A DNA stretch of 64,000 nucleotides from Hanleya hanleyi (lineage: Eukaryota > Mollusca > Polyplacophora > Lepidopleurida > Hanleyidae). The notes under the pieces are model-generated. The model did no database searches and was not told where the DNA came from. It saw only the letters and a list, made by a program, of their open reading frames with translations. Of the stretch, positions 37,967 through 54,120 are shown piece after piece (position 1 is the stretch's first letter; each line of letters starts with the position of its first letter). A program made the translations under genes and the position numbers. The stretch covers positions 1-64,000 of the forward strand of contig JAVTVY010037116.1 of NCBI GenBank assembly GCA_036873755.1, given 5' to 3'.

Positions 37967-40599
37967 ATGATGACTTCTTGGCAGATTGCCCCCTCATATT
38001 TCCCATTCACTAGTGCACATTATCGCTTACATGTCAGTCTTCGACAGTTACAGATATTCTTATAAACAATTTTTTGCGGTCTTTATTTTTTCTCTGCGTA
38101 AAATGGCAGATATGATGGACTTTACTCCCCTCTCTCGTGCAACCCAAAAGCCATTTAATTCTCGTCGCTGTGCGCTTCGCTCTGAACCGTTGGTTCCAGA
38201 TCACTATTAAAAATAGTGCCGATCCGTTAACCCCCTTTAGGCAACCTCTGCCAAAGAAGTGAATTGTTTTCAATATTTTTTCCAGTCTCTGTTGCGAGGA
38301 ATAATTGAAGGCCAGTGGTGGGTGATTGGAGTATGATATGTGTTTGGTTCCGCTGTGAGTTTGATTTTAACTCAAGGCCTAATAAGGAGTTGCTACGAGG
38401 GACTATTTGGGTGCCTGTGCACCGCTTTCTGAAAGCAGAGAAAAAAGCCAAAATTGTGACGTCATTTGTACGAGCGCGCATAACTCAAAATTCCCGATGG
38501 GCGACCCCCGTCAAGAAGCCTGTCCGGTTGTAGCACTTGAATAAAGGTACTTCTTGCCGAAATATGGGAGCCTAGACTTAATTAATCAATCGGGGAGATG
38601 CAATTACGTTAGCAGCTTTTAACATTACCGCCAATGTAAATTTTAATAGTGGTCTGGACCCCGTTCTCGTCAGCTCTTTCTTCCGGAAAGTTTTACCAAA
38701 GTTATCTCCCTTTATCAAGGTAAGCGTCAAAAACCAGGAACGTTTCTGTAATGCTGCGCTAAGTGTTAGGAAAAACAAGTAGTTTTGGAAAATGAACATG
38801 CTGTCATGAAACGTATAAAAAAATCCACGTCACAGCATCACTGGCTTCGTGAGTCTTTGACCAGAAACACAGGTTTGTTGTGGCCGTACATGCAATATGT
38901 GGATTTTGGCATCTGTCAACCTATATAATATGAAAACATTTTTCGGGGTCGTATTGCAGAATAATGGCGATCTGCAGAAGTGACGATACTGAAAGTTATA
39001 TGACATCAGCGTAACATTGTCAAAAATAGTGGCATCTGTGTGAAACAGATCACATGTTCGTTGATATCATTTCAAATGAGAACATGTCCAATATTAGCAA
39101 GTTCCGTCACAATATCCCCAAAGTTAGATATATAAACCTTCGAATGGCCGGCATGGTTTTCCAATCTCATTAAAACTCGATCTACAAAAACGTTCCCCAT
39201 CCGTATTTGTCTCTCTTAAACCAGATACATGTGAGATGGGCAGCGTTTTTCTTTTTAGATCTGCTTTTAATCAGTTTGCATAGTTTCCATATGAGGCTCC
39301 CCCCCCACAGGGCAGATGAAAGCTAACTTTGAATACATTACCCACAGCTGTGCAATGTTTATACAGCATAATAATGTCGAACGGTGGAACCTCCGAACAA
39401 AGGAGGAGATATCATTATATAGGCTACAATAGCAATGAACGATTTGAGAAAATTGAACGGTGGAACAGACAGGCTATAATTAGTTCAGAAATAGGCTTAT
39501 AGTTTATATGGGTGTATGAGGATCAGAATGGATCGAAACGAAAAATAAAAATAGAAAGAATGAGAGAGAGAAAAAAAAATAATGAAAACATAAACTAAAT
39601 AACGAGTAATACATTGAAATAATAAATATAACACTTTCATTTACTAATTATATTACTTTTATTTCAGACGCGGATTCATTTATGTACATAATATATGCAG
39701 TGTGTTCGTCATACTCACAGAGTGAGGTAAACCCTGCGTGCGGAAGACAAACTGTGTTCCAAAGGGCTTTGACACATATAGTCCGATACGTCTGAAAAAA
39801 ATTGCGGAAAATCAACTTCCATAAAACCGAGTTACATACCCAGACAGTTAGCGTTTCCGGACTGGGGTTAAACTTATATTAATTGATAATACTCTGTGTT
39901 TGACACTCGGCTCAAGTGATAACACAATTATAGGGGCAATTTTCGCTGCCGGATGGGGTTATAGACTAGCAAGTGATTAAGAGAACAATTACAACTTAAT
40001 TATGACATAGATTATACTTATAATACATGCTGGTGATAATTGGATCAGACAAACTGTTCTTAGAAAACTCAAAACTGGAAATTAATCTGTTATTTATGAG
40101 GACGTTTGAATTATTTGTGTGCGGGCAAGCGTGAACATTGTAGCTTTTACATCTGTTAAATAGGTGGCGTTTGGGTGGACTGATAGGATGTTTAACGCGA
40201 GTATATCCATCGTGTGAAATAAATATATCATGTTTGCCGTGTATTCGTAAAGGATGAAAATGATACTTTCATTTCGCAATTTTGCACTATTTATATTTTG
40301 TGGATTTAACGTCATGACAAAAACTTTGAATTAATCAATAATTATATCATTATTAATATATTGAGAGTAAAATGTGAAATATATCGGGGTTTCTTATCGA
40401 TTAAAATCCAAGTTAAATTTGCATGTATACCGATATAGTAACATACTTGTGATGTATGTTATCTAGACGGGTTATTAATTTGTTCCATGTAAATATGACA
40501 GAATTATGTAAAATATAACGTTATGCATTATTAGCACGGTCAGCTAGCGTTTTATCCCCAAAATGAAATTAGCAAAACGTAACCCAGCAGACGCAGGAC
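37967..40599. other. Intergenic DNA, no gene recognised
   Basis: Contains GTTATCTCCCTT near 38,698, a purine-rich A/G run at 39,540-39,600 and AT-rich sequence to 40,600. Frames of 60-84 codons at 37,986-38,799 are unrecognised and overlap on both strands. Confidence 0.45.
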
Positions 40600-42870
<2,271 letters not shown>

Positions 42871-43226
42871 TGATCAACAGCCTATCTGATCGATACGTAT
42901 CGATCTCCTGAAACATCGTCTTGTTTGGAGCACGACATCATTTGTGTGTCAGTTGTTTTAAGTGAGTTCGTGTACCATACATCGGTGGCATAGAGTTAAA
43001 AATCTCATTGCATCCACCTATAGATTCATTCCTCTCTCGTAACATGAAGCATAAATCTATCTGCATGTACGATCCATGCTCGTGGTAATCTATTATACTA
43101 GCAAAATAACGATTTTGAATCGAACATGGTTCCATATGTTTGATGCCAATAGGTCGTATTGCTCAGTCCACGTGAGCGAACGACTATCGTCCTGACATCT
43201 TGAAAACACTCGAATGCCGCATGGCA

Positions 43227-43546
43227 AGACCCTAGCCACAACTGTTCCTATCAATAATACCTTCGGTTGATAGTCACAGTGACACATGTCGTTCATTGAT
43301 CTCCGTGTGCTATAACCCGTACCGTATAGAAGTTCATTTTGATGGTACTTACCTGTTATTTTCGGGAAGCTAATTCGTTCTTTTCCACGCTTGTCGCTTG
43401 TATTAAAGTTTCCGGCACTGGTGATTAGCTGTACACAGCCATTTTCTCATCGACCCTGACCTTCCCCATGTTACTGTAGACGCCATATTGCGTGTATTTG
43501 GGCCACTACGCATGCGCATTATTGATAGGAACAGTTGTGGCTAGGC
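43227..43546. repeat. Short inverted repeat pair
   Basis: About 30 bp containing CCTAGCCACAACTGTTCCTA at 43,227-43,257 recur in reverse complement at 43,516-43,546. Similarity fades quickly outside this core. Confidence 0.6.
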
Positions 43547-45605
43547 ACGACCCTAGCATTCTCTCTCTTCGGTCAGAACATTTGAATGTCGAAGGAACTA
43601 GACAAGCTCCATGGATAAATATATTGAACGAATATGTGCACTTCCTCTTAGAAAATCACACGCCGGAAGTTCAGTTATACATCGTTTCTGGGTCAAAGGT
43701 TAATCTAGCGTTTTGACTATTGGGTTTAGTTCACCCAGGACAACAAGACACCTTCGCATTCATTCACCTTCGTACGCAATCTCCCCACAGGGCATGCTCC
43801 ATGTCACAGATTCACCCCACTTTACCCATTCCACAATAGTGGAAGATGACCATGACGACGTTGCCATGACTTATAGGGGATAACCCACGCACACACGGTA
43901 CAGTTTAAATTCGGACAAATAACTTCAATTTTGCACATAAGCGAACTACTTTTTTTATGTTCTGCCATGTTATCATAGGGGAAATAGTCTCCAGATCATT
44001 CTTTTTAATGCTAGGTGAACACAGGTATTATACAGAATTAAAACGTAATAGAAATGTTCGTTAAACATCGATTTTTCTATATATGATGTCACTTCCGGGC
44101 GGTGTGCTGCTCGGGCGGGAATCTTGTCCAAAAATATGACTACATTTTCATAGTATTATGCCTCAGTGAGTTGGTTGCTTCGTACGTGTCCTTCGATCAA
44201 TAATAATGCGAATTAACATGTTCTACATGTATATATTATTCAGGGTTCGCGTTGCTGCTAATATATTTATGAGAAATCCAGCTGGTCCACTGACAATAGC
44301 CGGTACTACTTTTATTTCCTTGGTCACATATGGTCGAATCCAGTGGCCGATGAGGTGTGGAGATTAGGTAGGCCCTACAACTTAGCCTGAGGAGTAATCC
44401 GTCGTAATATCACCCGGTGATAATATCACCCATCTTAGATTGCTAAGGGCATTTCACGTTTCACTAAATACTACCCTTAGATTATCGCTGTGATTCGGCA
44501 TGTATTTCACACGGCGCCATCTATCTAGAGGGAGATAATCCAGTTCGAAAGTTGTTCCCAAAGCATGAGGTCAAATGTCGGCCCCATTTAAACGAGCCAA
44601 TGAAATTATCTGTATTCAAATATTGCCTAGACATGCAGACGTGTCAGTTTCACGAGGCGCAAGACTGGGGGAGTCTACGCGAGACCAAAACGAAGTTGTG
44701 CGAATTAGCTATTTTATTTCTCACTCTAGTGGAGCATGCTTCTTTGTTTATCTTAAGAAAAATCATATTACAAACGGCCTAACATATTTGAAAACAAAAT
44801 AAAATCGGCGGCAGACCACAGGAAAATGATATGCTTTTTATTTTGTGATGGGGGCACTTCGAGGCCCACCATGGGATCATTTCAATCGATCGCTTTCTGG
44901 AGGTGTGTCTTCGTTGTATGAATGTGATTGCACCGATGTCGGATATAACGGGACCAGTCGGATGTGACCATTTGGGAAACGCCCTATTACACTCAGATAG
45001 CACCCGTTACCGCATGGCTACGAGCAGAAGTTTCTACGTATGATCGTGCCATGCGTTCGGATGATGAATATCACCTTAACCCATTCCTGTCACCTCTCGC
45101 TGACGCACACAGTCGCACTATATCATGTCAGCTTATTCGCCGTAGTTCGCATCAGTCCTGTAACAAATGGTCATAATCTAAAATATGTATATTTTTTCTT
45201 TAAAAAAATGTGTTTTCTCTCAACTACAGTATAAATCTTCAAGCAAAGTACAATACAATAAATACAATAATGCTTTAAGTCGGAATATATATATTACAAA
45301 AAAACATTAGAACTACGGCTATTGGTCGACTACATAAAATATTTCATTGAAAGTAACAGTAAATTACAATAATCAATAAAAGGGAGAAATAAAAGAACAA
45401 ATCAGCAGTATATATATATACATACAAATGTGGAGCCTGCATTAGGTGCATCTGCAAACGTCACCACTCCATATGATTATTTAGCCCTTGAATTAAGATA
45501 GCGATACGGTCTTTCTCAAATTGTTCGGAAGAATGTTCCACAATTTGATACCAAAATATGCAACAGATTTGTAGCCAAAGCTCATGTCGTTGAAACGAGG
45601 CAACT

Positions 45606-46610
45606 CTACCATATCAAGCCTACAAGACTACCATAGGGCAAACGCATGTTGTGTCCTAGCATATACAGGTTCGTATTGAACAAGACGATACCACAGGAAA
45701 AACTCAGGTTGTGTCCCAGCATATATACGGTCGTATTGAACAGGACTCTATCATAGGGCAAACTCAGGTTGTTTCCTAACGTATACAGGTTCGTATTGAA
45801 CAAGACGATACCACAGGGCAAACTCAGGTTGTTTCCAAGCAAATATGCGGTCGTATTGAACAGGGCTATACCATATGGCAGATCAGCTTGTGTTCTAGCA
45901 TATATTCGGTCGTATTGAACAGGACTATTACTTAGGGCAAACACAAGGTTGTGTCCTAGCATATACAGGTTCGTATTGAACAAGACGATACCACAGGAAA
46001 AACTCAGGTTGTGTCCTAGCATATATACGGTCGTATTGAACAGGACTCTATCATAGGGCAAACTCAGGTTGTTTCCTAACATATACAGGTTCGTATTGAA
46101 CAAGACGATACCACAGGGCAAACTCAGGTTGTGCATGTCCAAGCAAATATGCGGTCGTATTGAACAGGACTCTATCATAGGGCAAACTCAGGTTGTTTCC
46201 TAACGTACAGGTTCGTATTGAACAGGACGATACCACAGGAAAAACTCAGGTTGTGTCCTAGCATATATACGGTCGTATTGAACAGGGCTCTATCATAGGG
46301 CAAACTCAGGTTGTTTCCTAACGTATACAGGTTCGTATTGAACAAGACGATACCACAGGAAAAACTCAGGTTGTGTCCCAGCATATATACGGTCGTATTG
46401 AACAGGACTCTTAGGTTGTTTCCTAACGTATACAGGTTCGTATTGAACAAGACGATACCACAGGGCAAACTCAGGTTGTGTCCAAGCAAATATGCGGTCG
46501 TATTGAACAGGGCTATACCATATGGCAGATCAGCTTGTGTTCTAGCATATATTCGGTCGTATTGAACAGGACTATTACATAGGGCAAACACAAGGTTGTG
46601 TCCTAGCGTA
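45606..46610 (+). repeat. 60-bp minisatellite with a 300-bp higher-order unit
   Basis: About 16-17 units of ~60 bp repeat GTCGTATTGAACAGGACT, ACCACAGGGCAAACTCAGGT, TGTTTCCTAACGTATACAG and variants. Five distinguishable unit variants recur in the same order about every 300 bp (45,640, 45,940 and, with losses, 46,240 onward). As 60 is a multiple of three, the minus strand stays open for up to 190 codons. The low-quality periodic product and units that break the frame argue against a gene. Confidence 0.92.
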
Positions 46611-47794
46611 TTTAAATCACAAAAAGAATGGGAGACGCATGGAAACCTTGTGAGTTAAGAATGAATTCTGTGTTGTAATGCCAAATGATTTACCTGATCT
46701 GTTTATATTCTTATCAGTTTTTCCATCTACGTAAGGAACTCTGCATCAGTTTGATGGCTGAATGGATGTACTTGGGCACTCCATCGCACCGCGATGGGCA
46801 TTGGTCGTGCGAACACGCCTATTCGGATTCATATACGGGTATTGATGAGATTAATTGCAAATAATATGAAACTATGGTCTATAGCGTAGCTCTCTAAGTT
46901 GTATTCGTGTCTTGGTGATTTGGGGGATTGAGGGATCTGAAGGCACCATATCAGGGTACAGTATATGTCGTGAGTAACGTATACTTACTTATACGACTAC
47001 AAACCACAGGCTAAATCGAATTTGTTAAATAGCGATATGTAGGATATATTCAAACGATTCAGTCTGTGTTTGTATTTTATCGACTCACGCCGACATTATC
47101 GGGATGGGAGGATGTTCCTAGATCTTAAATCATCCTCGGTTGTAGAATTATTTCAATGCGATGGCAGTAACTTCGAGCTGATGCCTAGACCCGTGAGCCA
47201 TCTTTCATCTCTGTACGTATATTTTCTGCCAAGTCTGAAAATGACAAGACCATCGCTATGGTAACGTTTATCTGACTGATTCAAAGCCGAGGATTCCAAT
47301 ACAAGGATGTAGTGTTTATAAATAGAAACGTCTGTACTATGCAGTATTTATAAATAGAACGTCTGGACCATTATAGCTTTGAAAATACTTAAAGACATAT
47401 AATCATCTGCCAGGATATAATCTATGCCTCGAACACGTGGATACTATGTATACCGTTACATGACTCACGTACTTCAGGTTAAACACGTGTGGACACACAG
47501 CGATCGGACGTTGATGTAACAGTGACAGCTATTTATAAACAAACACCTCGTTCAAATTAGTATCTACTAAACCCATGTTTCAATTTTCTCGGAGTACTAC
47601 GCTGATATCTATGTATCTGGGACCCCCCGCGTCGAATCACCGTACATACTGCAACTGCTGCTATATAGATATATATAGGTTGCTGAGGGATATATATGCA
47701 GATTCCACATATATATATGGATGTAGAACCATTAGAAAGCCATCTTCCCACTTGTGCGGTATGAGGACTACTGCCCACTTTTACGGTCCTATGA

Positions 47795-47837
<43 letters not shown>

Positions 47838-49427
47838 GCAGGGTGCCTTTTGCAAGTTTGTGAAGTAGGGAAAAAAAATCTTGAAAAATACAAGTATATA
47901 TATATGTACCTTGCAGGTGCCTTTTGCAAGTTTTTGAAGTAGAAAAAAATGTTGAATTATGTAGAGAAAGCTGTATTCTCTTACAGAGAAAATGCTCAAG
48001 ATTTATACAGTGAAACCCATTTCAATCATCAAATGTCTACTGTTCGGAGAAATCTGATGGATTATGGATTTTTTTTACCGTTAGGTGCATCGCAGAGGTA
48101 AATACCAAAGATTAAAAGTAAAGCAAATAATTGAACTGACCGTCTAATCTCTCAGAATCTTTTTTGATAGACTTTGGGTCCCGAGAATGAAGATACAGCG
48201 GAGGAATATATAATAACATAGGCATGTTATACGTTCTCAAGGATTTGTTTGTAAGTGGCGAAACAACGAGAAATTCGTCCGTGTAATGGCTTTTTGTTAA
48301 AAAAAATTGGTTACTCCATGAACATGTTGATAGGCTAATTAGTACACTTACGGTTATATACTCATTAAACTATAGCGTTTTAGGAATATTACACTATAAA
48401 TATGAATAGTCTCTTCCTTTTGTTTCGGTGTCATCAGATGGATCATTGTGTCCTCGAGTACAACGTTAGCACGTCAGAAGGTGTGAATTTTTATTTTATT
48501 TTTAAACATCAGATGGACCCACTGACCTGGAGTTTATCTTTACCAGCTCAACATGTTGATGTATTTATAGGATATGGAATGTGTTGACGTAAAGGTAGAC
48601 ACAACAGAATTACACAAGGGTTTAAGCCATTTAAGGGGATAATTGCTTGGCACACCTTCAGCAATCCTGTGTTGTCACGTACGTTATCCACTGTAGTGGG
48701 CTTTTATAGAAATCAGTCACAGCATGCAAAATTCTCGGGTCTCCACGGTCCCCATTATTTGCATCCCGATTTGGTGCCAGTGGAGAACAGTGGACTTTCC
48801 GGCGTGTATAACATTCATAGGTAAAATAATAAGTTTTAACATCGCCTGACGGTATTCTCCCTTTATCAGTCTGTATGCCTGTCAAAAAACCACGATAGAT
48901 CCTGGGAAACTTGTCTGGTGTACCTCAATTGAGACGTTAAATGGTGAAACTTCAAGACATATTTAGGAAAAAATTCCAATACATTCACGACTTCGTACTG
49001 TGGCTCATAGGTGAAATTTAAAAAAAAGGTTAAAAAAAACAACAATGAATAGAACTAAGAAATCGTCAATGTTCCTATGGGCCACCGTAGTGGTGGGCTC
49101 TGTGCCGTGTACCATATTATTAGAACAGTGTAGAAATCTCGAACATACTTATAGTCCAACAATTTACGGCATACGCCTGGTGTATGAGCCCAATTTGCAA
49201 CTCCATGCTTACAGAAGGACCGCAGGATTGAAATGATATTCGACCAAAATACCTAGATCTATTTCGAGTTCTGTAATGATGTTAATTAGCATTGCTGATC
49301 TTTTTCGTTGAATACAGACGAAAATGCTCATGGCAAGCTCCTGCATTATGTTCAACAAAATCGGGCGTTTGAAGGCAAAGCTGCATAGTTGTTTTGCCAT
49401 TAAATCATTTGAGAAAATAAGTTGTTT
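46611..49427. other. Intronic DNA with a microsatellite
   Basis: No gene recognised. Holds the TA microsatellite and the adjacent short duplication at 47,796-47,945. A palindrome-rich AT stretch lies at 47,650-47,720. Confidence 0.5.
47796..47945 (+). repeat. TA microsatellite and flanking ~70-bp direct duplication
   Basis: About 19 TA steps (47,796-47,833) are followed by ACCTTGCAGGGTGCCTTTTG and then by a second, slightly altered copy of that sequence with its AAGTAG end, itself preceded by a short TA run. The microsatellite tail was probably duplicated with its flank. Confidence 0.8.
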
Positions 49428-49926
49428 TACGGAGCCGTGGAGGGGACATAGTTAATATTTTTTTAATTTCCCCCGAGATAATATCCCCCGAGATAATAAC
49501 TAGGGGAAAATTCACCATTGGTCAATTATCTCGGGGGAAAATAATTTGCCCCGAGATAATTATCTAGGGGTAAATTCGCCATTGGTCAATTATCTCGGGG
49601 TAAATTATCTCGGGGAAAATTAATTTTCCCCGAGATAATATCCCCCGAGATAATTATCTAGGGGGAAATTCGCGATTGGTCAGTTATCTCGGGTGAAATT
49701 ATCTCGGGGTAAATTATTTTCCCCCGAGATGATTGACCAATGGCGAATTTCCCCCTAGATAATTATCTCGGGGGATATTATCTCGGGGAAAATTAATTTC
49801 CCCCGAGATAATTGACCAATCGCGAATTTCCCCCCAGATAATTTTGACCAATGGCGAATTTTCCCCTAGTTATTATCTCGGGGGAAATTAAAAAAATATT
49901 AACTATGTCCCCTCCACGGCTCCGTA
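49428..49926. mobile_element. 499-bp palindromic foldback element with CGAGATAAT repeats
   Basis: The ends are TACGGAGCCGTGGAGGGGAC and its exact complement, and perfect pairing continues through TAATATTTTTTTAATTTCCC on both sides. The interior consists of some 20 short copies of CCCCCGAGATAAT or its complement, alternating with GACCAATGGCGAATT and its complement. No coding capacity. A target duplication could not be fixed (GTTT versus GTTA at the two sides). Confidence 0.88.
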
Positions 49927-52900
49927 GTTACTAATTTATGAACACTACAATTTTTTCACGAGATGTTGCTCAATTTAAATTTTCACAAAGAAATTCGATA
50001 TTTTCTTTGACCCGTGGAGAAAATCGAAATAACATTTAACCGAAGAATGTCCCGCGAAATAACCCCCATTCTTTCATATTTTTCTTTGAGAAAAAAAAAT
50101 GTCATTTGAAAGTTACCAATCATAAAAAAAATCATAGCGTGGTTGTTTGATAGAAACATGATATTTTACAATACTTTAATAGACTCTGCTTATTTCAAAT
50201 TTGTCCTTCGGTTCGTATAGTTGCACCCGTTTTGAATGACGCCTCCTACCGGGCTAATTGTCTCCCTTGCGACAATTTCCAGCTCGAGACAATTCACTGC
50301 TCATCGAATATGCCCGTCGGACGCCTTCACCATAAACAGCTGTTGCATAGCGCAGATGACCATAAATATACGATAATTGAACACACGACAGATCAAGGCT
50401 GCACTATTATGAAATTTGTATTGATTCTGATGAGAGAAGAAGGCTGGCGTATGTCCGCCGAGCAGGCATGGCCGTACTTGGACACTGTTGACGATGAGCT
50501 TTGGTCACCGCAGTATACAACCCATTCTCCGCAACACACCCTGCGTTTAGCATTCTTTTGATGATTTCGTGATTTTTAATTTTTTTTTAATTATTTATTG
50601 ATGGCTCAGCTTTTGCACTGTTATCTATTCCCATCAACATGTTCTTGTCCGCTGAATATCTGCAGATCTATCAAGTCGCACCTGACAACACTTTGGTGAG
50701 AGCTTCCTGAATGTTGACTGATGAAATGATTAGATTTTCAGATGGCTGTGATGATTTCATGATTTTTAATTTTTTTTTTTTGTATTATTTATTGATGGCT
50801 TAACTTTTGCACTGTTATCTATGCCCATCGGGAACCCTTGGTTGCATGTTTCAGTGTGAATTTTGAAGGTTCCCTGATACAAGAAAGCCTGGTCCATTCA
50901 AGATTCTCATTGAATGAAGGACAACATTTTTCTTTAATTTTGCTGTTAAATCATTCTATTCTACATCATATGATTTATCCTAAAACTTTTGCATGAACCA
51001 TATTTGTGTCCACACAATTAACTGGTACAACATAATGCTTCAATTTTTGTCACCAAACATGTTACTGTACCTTGGAAATAATTTAAAACGAGTGATTAGG
51101 AGAGCCCATTTTTAGCCTGACTCGGGGCAATTTTGAACCAGTTTGCATACCTGGAGCTTATTCCCCCCCCCCTAATTAATGATAAGGGTGAACCTGTGTC
51201 AATCAGTGTGTTTACTTGTTATCACACTTGTACAATGCATAAATTGCCACTAACAGAGCTACACTTTCCTGCATGCTGTAATCCCAGCACACCACTCATG
51301 TGAAACCGAAGTCTGTTATATACGGTATCCAGGGATTTTTTGCAGGTTCCGATCCCAAACTCCCAGTTCCTTTTCATAATTCATTATTGAGGGTCCAATT
51401 TTTTTAAGTGAATTTCGGCGCAAAGAGCCTGTGATCAATCACAAAACAGAGGTTTATTAACATGAAATTCAATACCCAGCTATGCAATCAGATCGATATT
51501 GAGGCTCCCAGAAGCTTTTTCTATGAGTATTTCCTTCAGAAATCCTTTCACATTGAACAGCAACAACACTTTCGTTTTTTGTTTCATTTGAGTTTTGGGC
51601 GCCCTTATGTTTTCCGAAACTAGAAACTCTAGATGCAGCCCTGATCCTAGTTGACAAAAAAAAACAGGCTGAGGGGTCCACGCACCTTTTAGGTGCTTGC
51701 CTGCAATTCATGTTTTATATACAAACGATAAAATTCTGAAATTACAGCATGTGTTGACAAACTATATTCTGTGATACATACTAAAATAGTAAACTTCAAG
51801 TAAGCGGGATTTGATTTTGACACCCAGCGGGTTTGATTTTACACCCACCCGTGGGGTTCCCGGATGTAAAAAGGAATGAGACCCTACCCGTGGGGTTCAT
51901 GGGTGTGAAAAGGAATAGGACCCAACGTCGTGATATGACTGAAATAGACTTGAAAGCCACGCCTGTCTGAATGCATGTTAAGAGTCGACGGCTCAGTCAA
52001 GTGGAACATCGCCGCAATCGGGCGCTGATTGGTCAAACTGAACTCTGACATATGCCCGCGCTGAGTGACCTTTGCCTACATTCACACTTAATAGGTCGAG
52101 GTGAGTCTAGAAATTCACTTGGTACAAAACGATATATTCTCGAGGCAATGACTTTTATTCTTATATTTATCAAAATAAGTATTTGTCAGTGTCTGTGGAA
52201 GTGAAAACCACGCCCCCAGCTCTCTTCTCAACTATTTTCCTTTGCCATCGTTTTAATCCGAGATACATTCGCCATGATTCGTTTATTCACAACGGATCTT
52301 CAGTTTCAGTGGCCTCATCCTAATGTTGAAGGAATAGCTGGGAAATGAGAAGCGTCACTATCGCGACGAGTTAAATCAACTCTGCGATATTATTAGACGA
52401 CCCCCTTAGTTAATCTATCCTTTCCTTCATTTATCCGGCGCTGTTGTGAATATATTTTTATTTGTACCGCAGTTGTTGAAATCTGGAGATTTGATGATAG
52501 TCCCCTGGCTTGAGAGCGTCTATTCCCTTTGTTTGGTGCGGGAAGTCCAGCTCAATAGAGCATGCTCCGTGACAGCCACGCGACGGACGCGTGCCGCTGT
52601 TCGACAAAGAACGCCTCGAGCCTTTGTTATAAAGCTCTGACAACAGAGGGACTATTGCAATTATTCTCGTGTGGAGGGCAATATTAGCAATTACGGTCTG
52701 TGTGAATTCATGCGCGCGAAAGTAGGACAGAGCCCGACACATTCAACCTAAGCTGTTCCACGCATAGTTAATTTTTGAGAACTATTTAAGAAATCGATAT
52801 AATTTTGACGTAACGTATATATTATTCATGAAATCGTGACAAAATTCGAGAATAAGAAGAACGGACGCCTCTTTGCTCATATGTATCGGATGCAGAACTA

Positions 52901-54120
52901 TTTTAATTTGTTGATTATCACGTGATATTTCTATACTTTGAATTCATGGTACCGTAAACAGTACAGATTGAGTATCTCATGTAGGGCCGTCATCAAAACC
53001 GATTAATGTAGAAATAATAATGTTCGCAACACCACTACTTCCATGATGTGGTATAGTATTTTTTTATTTGTCCCGACGCGGTATTCTGACCTGGTCTCTG
53101 GAGTAGACATTAAGTTTACATAACAAAGGTGTCCCAATAAGTATAGACAAAAATTTCCAAAATCGATGTTTACTTGGCGATACAGGTAACTAGGTACAGA
53201 CTCCGAGGTCAAACACGGCAGTCAGGATATTTTTATTAAATATCAATTTTGACGTTCTTACGTGTACTTGTAGGCTACTGCACTACTGAACATGTGTTAC
53301 CTATCTGATTAATATTCCCCTTCCAGTTCAGTTTCGCGTTTTGTTCCGATTTAATTAGCACAGCGTTTCATAAACGTACCGGTTGACTGACTGCTAACGA
53401 GTATCTTCAACGTTAACTCCATTGACTGCTAACGAGCTACGGCATCAATTGTATTGACACCTTGTCCTTTGTATTTTCAACATTAGCTTAACCATGAAAT
53501 TAAAAGGTCAGCAATAATATACGAAATGAGTATCGTGCGACTAGTTATCGCTGTAATGATCTCTGGAGGTTTAAAGAGGATTCAGTATACCCATGTTGTG
53601 GTGTACTCAAAAATATTTCGAAGAAACAGAGCCATAAATATTCACGAATAGTAACATCATGAAATAATCTTATTTTTTGTGCAGGGCGTCGGTGTCGAGG
53701 TGAAAACGTTAGCCCTTTTCTCACTATAAAGATATGAACATTCAAAGTAACCAAATAAAGCTTTGCACTGGAATATGTTTTCTATGAATAAGTATAAATT
53801 TCGCAAATGAAAGTTAAGAATTTTTTTACACCTAGTATATACAACATTTCACTTACATTCCCACGCGGTATGTCTGTATAATCGCCATGCATGAACCACT
53901 CCTTGACATACTTGTTATACACTGTTATCAGTATTGGGCTAATTTGACCCAATAGTTTGGGCACTTACGCGACGGACTAAACACAATTTGGTCATGTCCC
54001 ATTTTGACCGAAATATTTTGGGTACTTCACGTCTATACCCAATCCTTCTGACAGTGTACGATAATCATGTATTGCATTATATTAACCATGTAATTGCCAC
54101 ACATTAACCATGTATTGGCC
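49927..54120. other. Intronic DNA, no gene recognised
   Basis: A ~75-bp segment with TTTATTGATGGCT and TTTTGCACTGTTATCTAT occurs twice (50,560-50,640 and 50,745-50,830). A ~48-bp segment with ACCCGTGGGGTTC occurs twice at 51,840-51,935. The 109-codon plus-strand frame at 50,232-50,561 has no recognised domain. GGGTACTTCACG-like words near 53,930-54,050 recur in both orientations. Confidence 0.45.

Noticed and set aside
50232..50561. 109-codon plus-strand frame
   Set aside because: No family is recognised and it lies in repeat-rich intronic DNA. It could be a decayed fragment, but nothing supports a gene.
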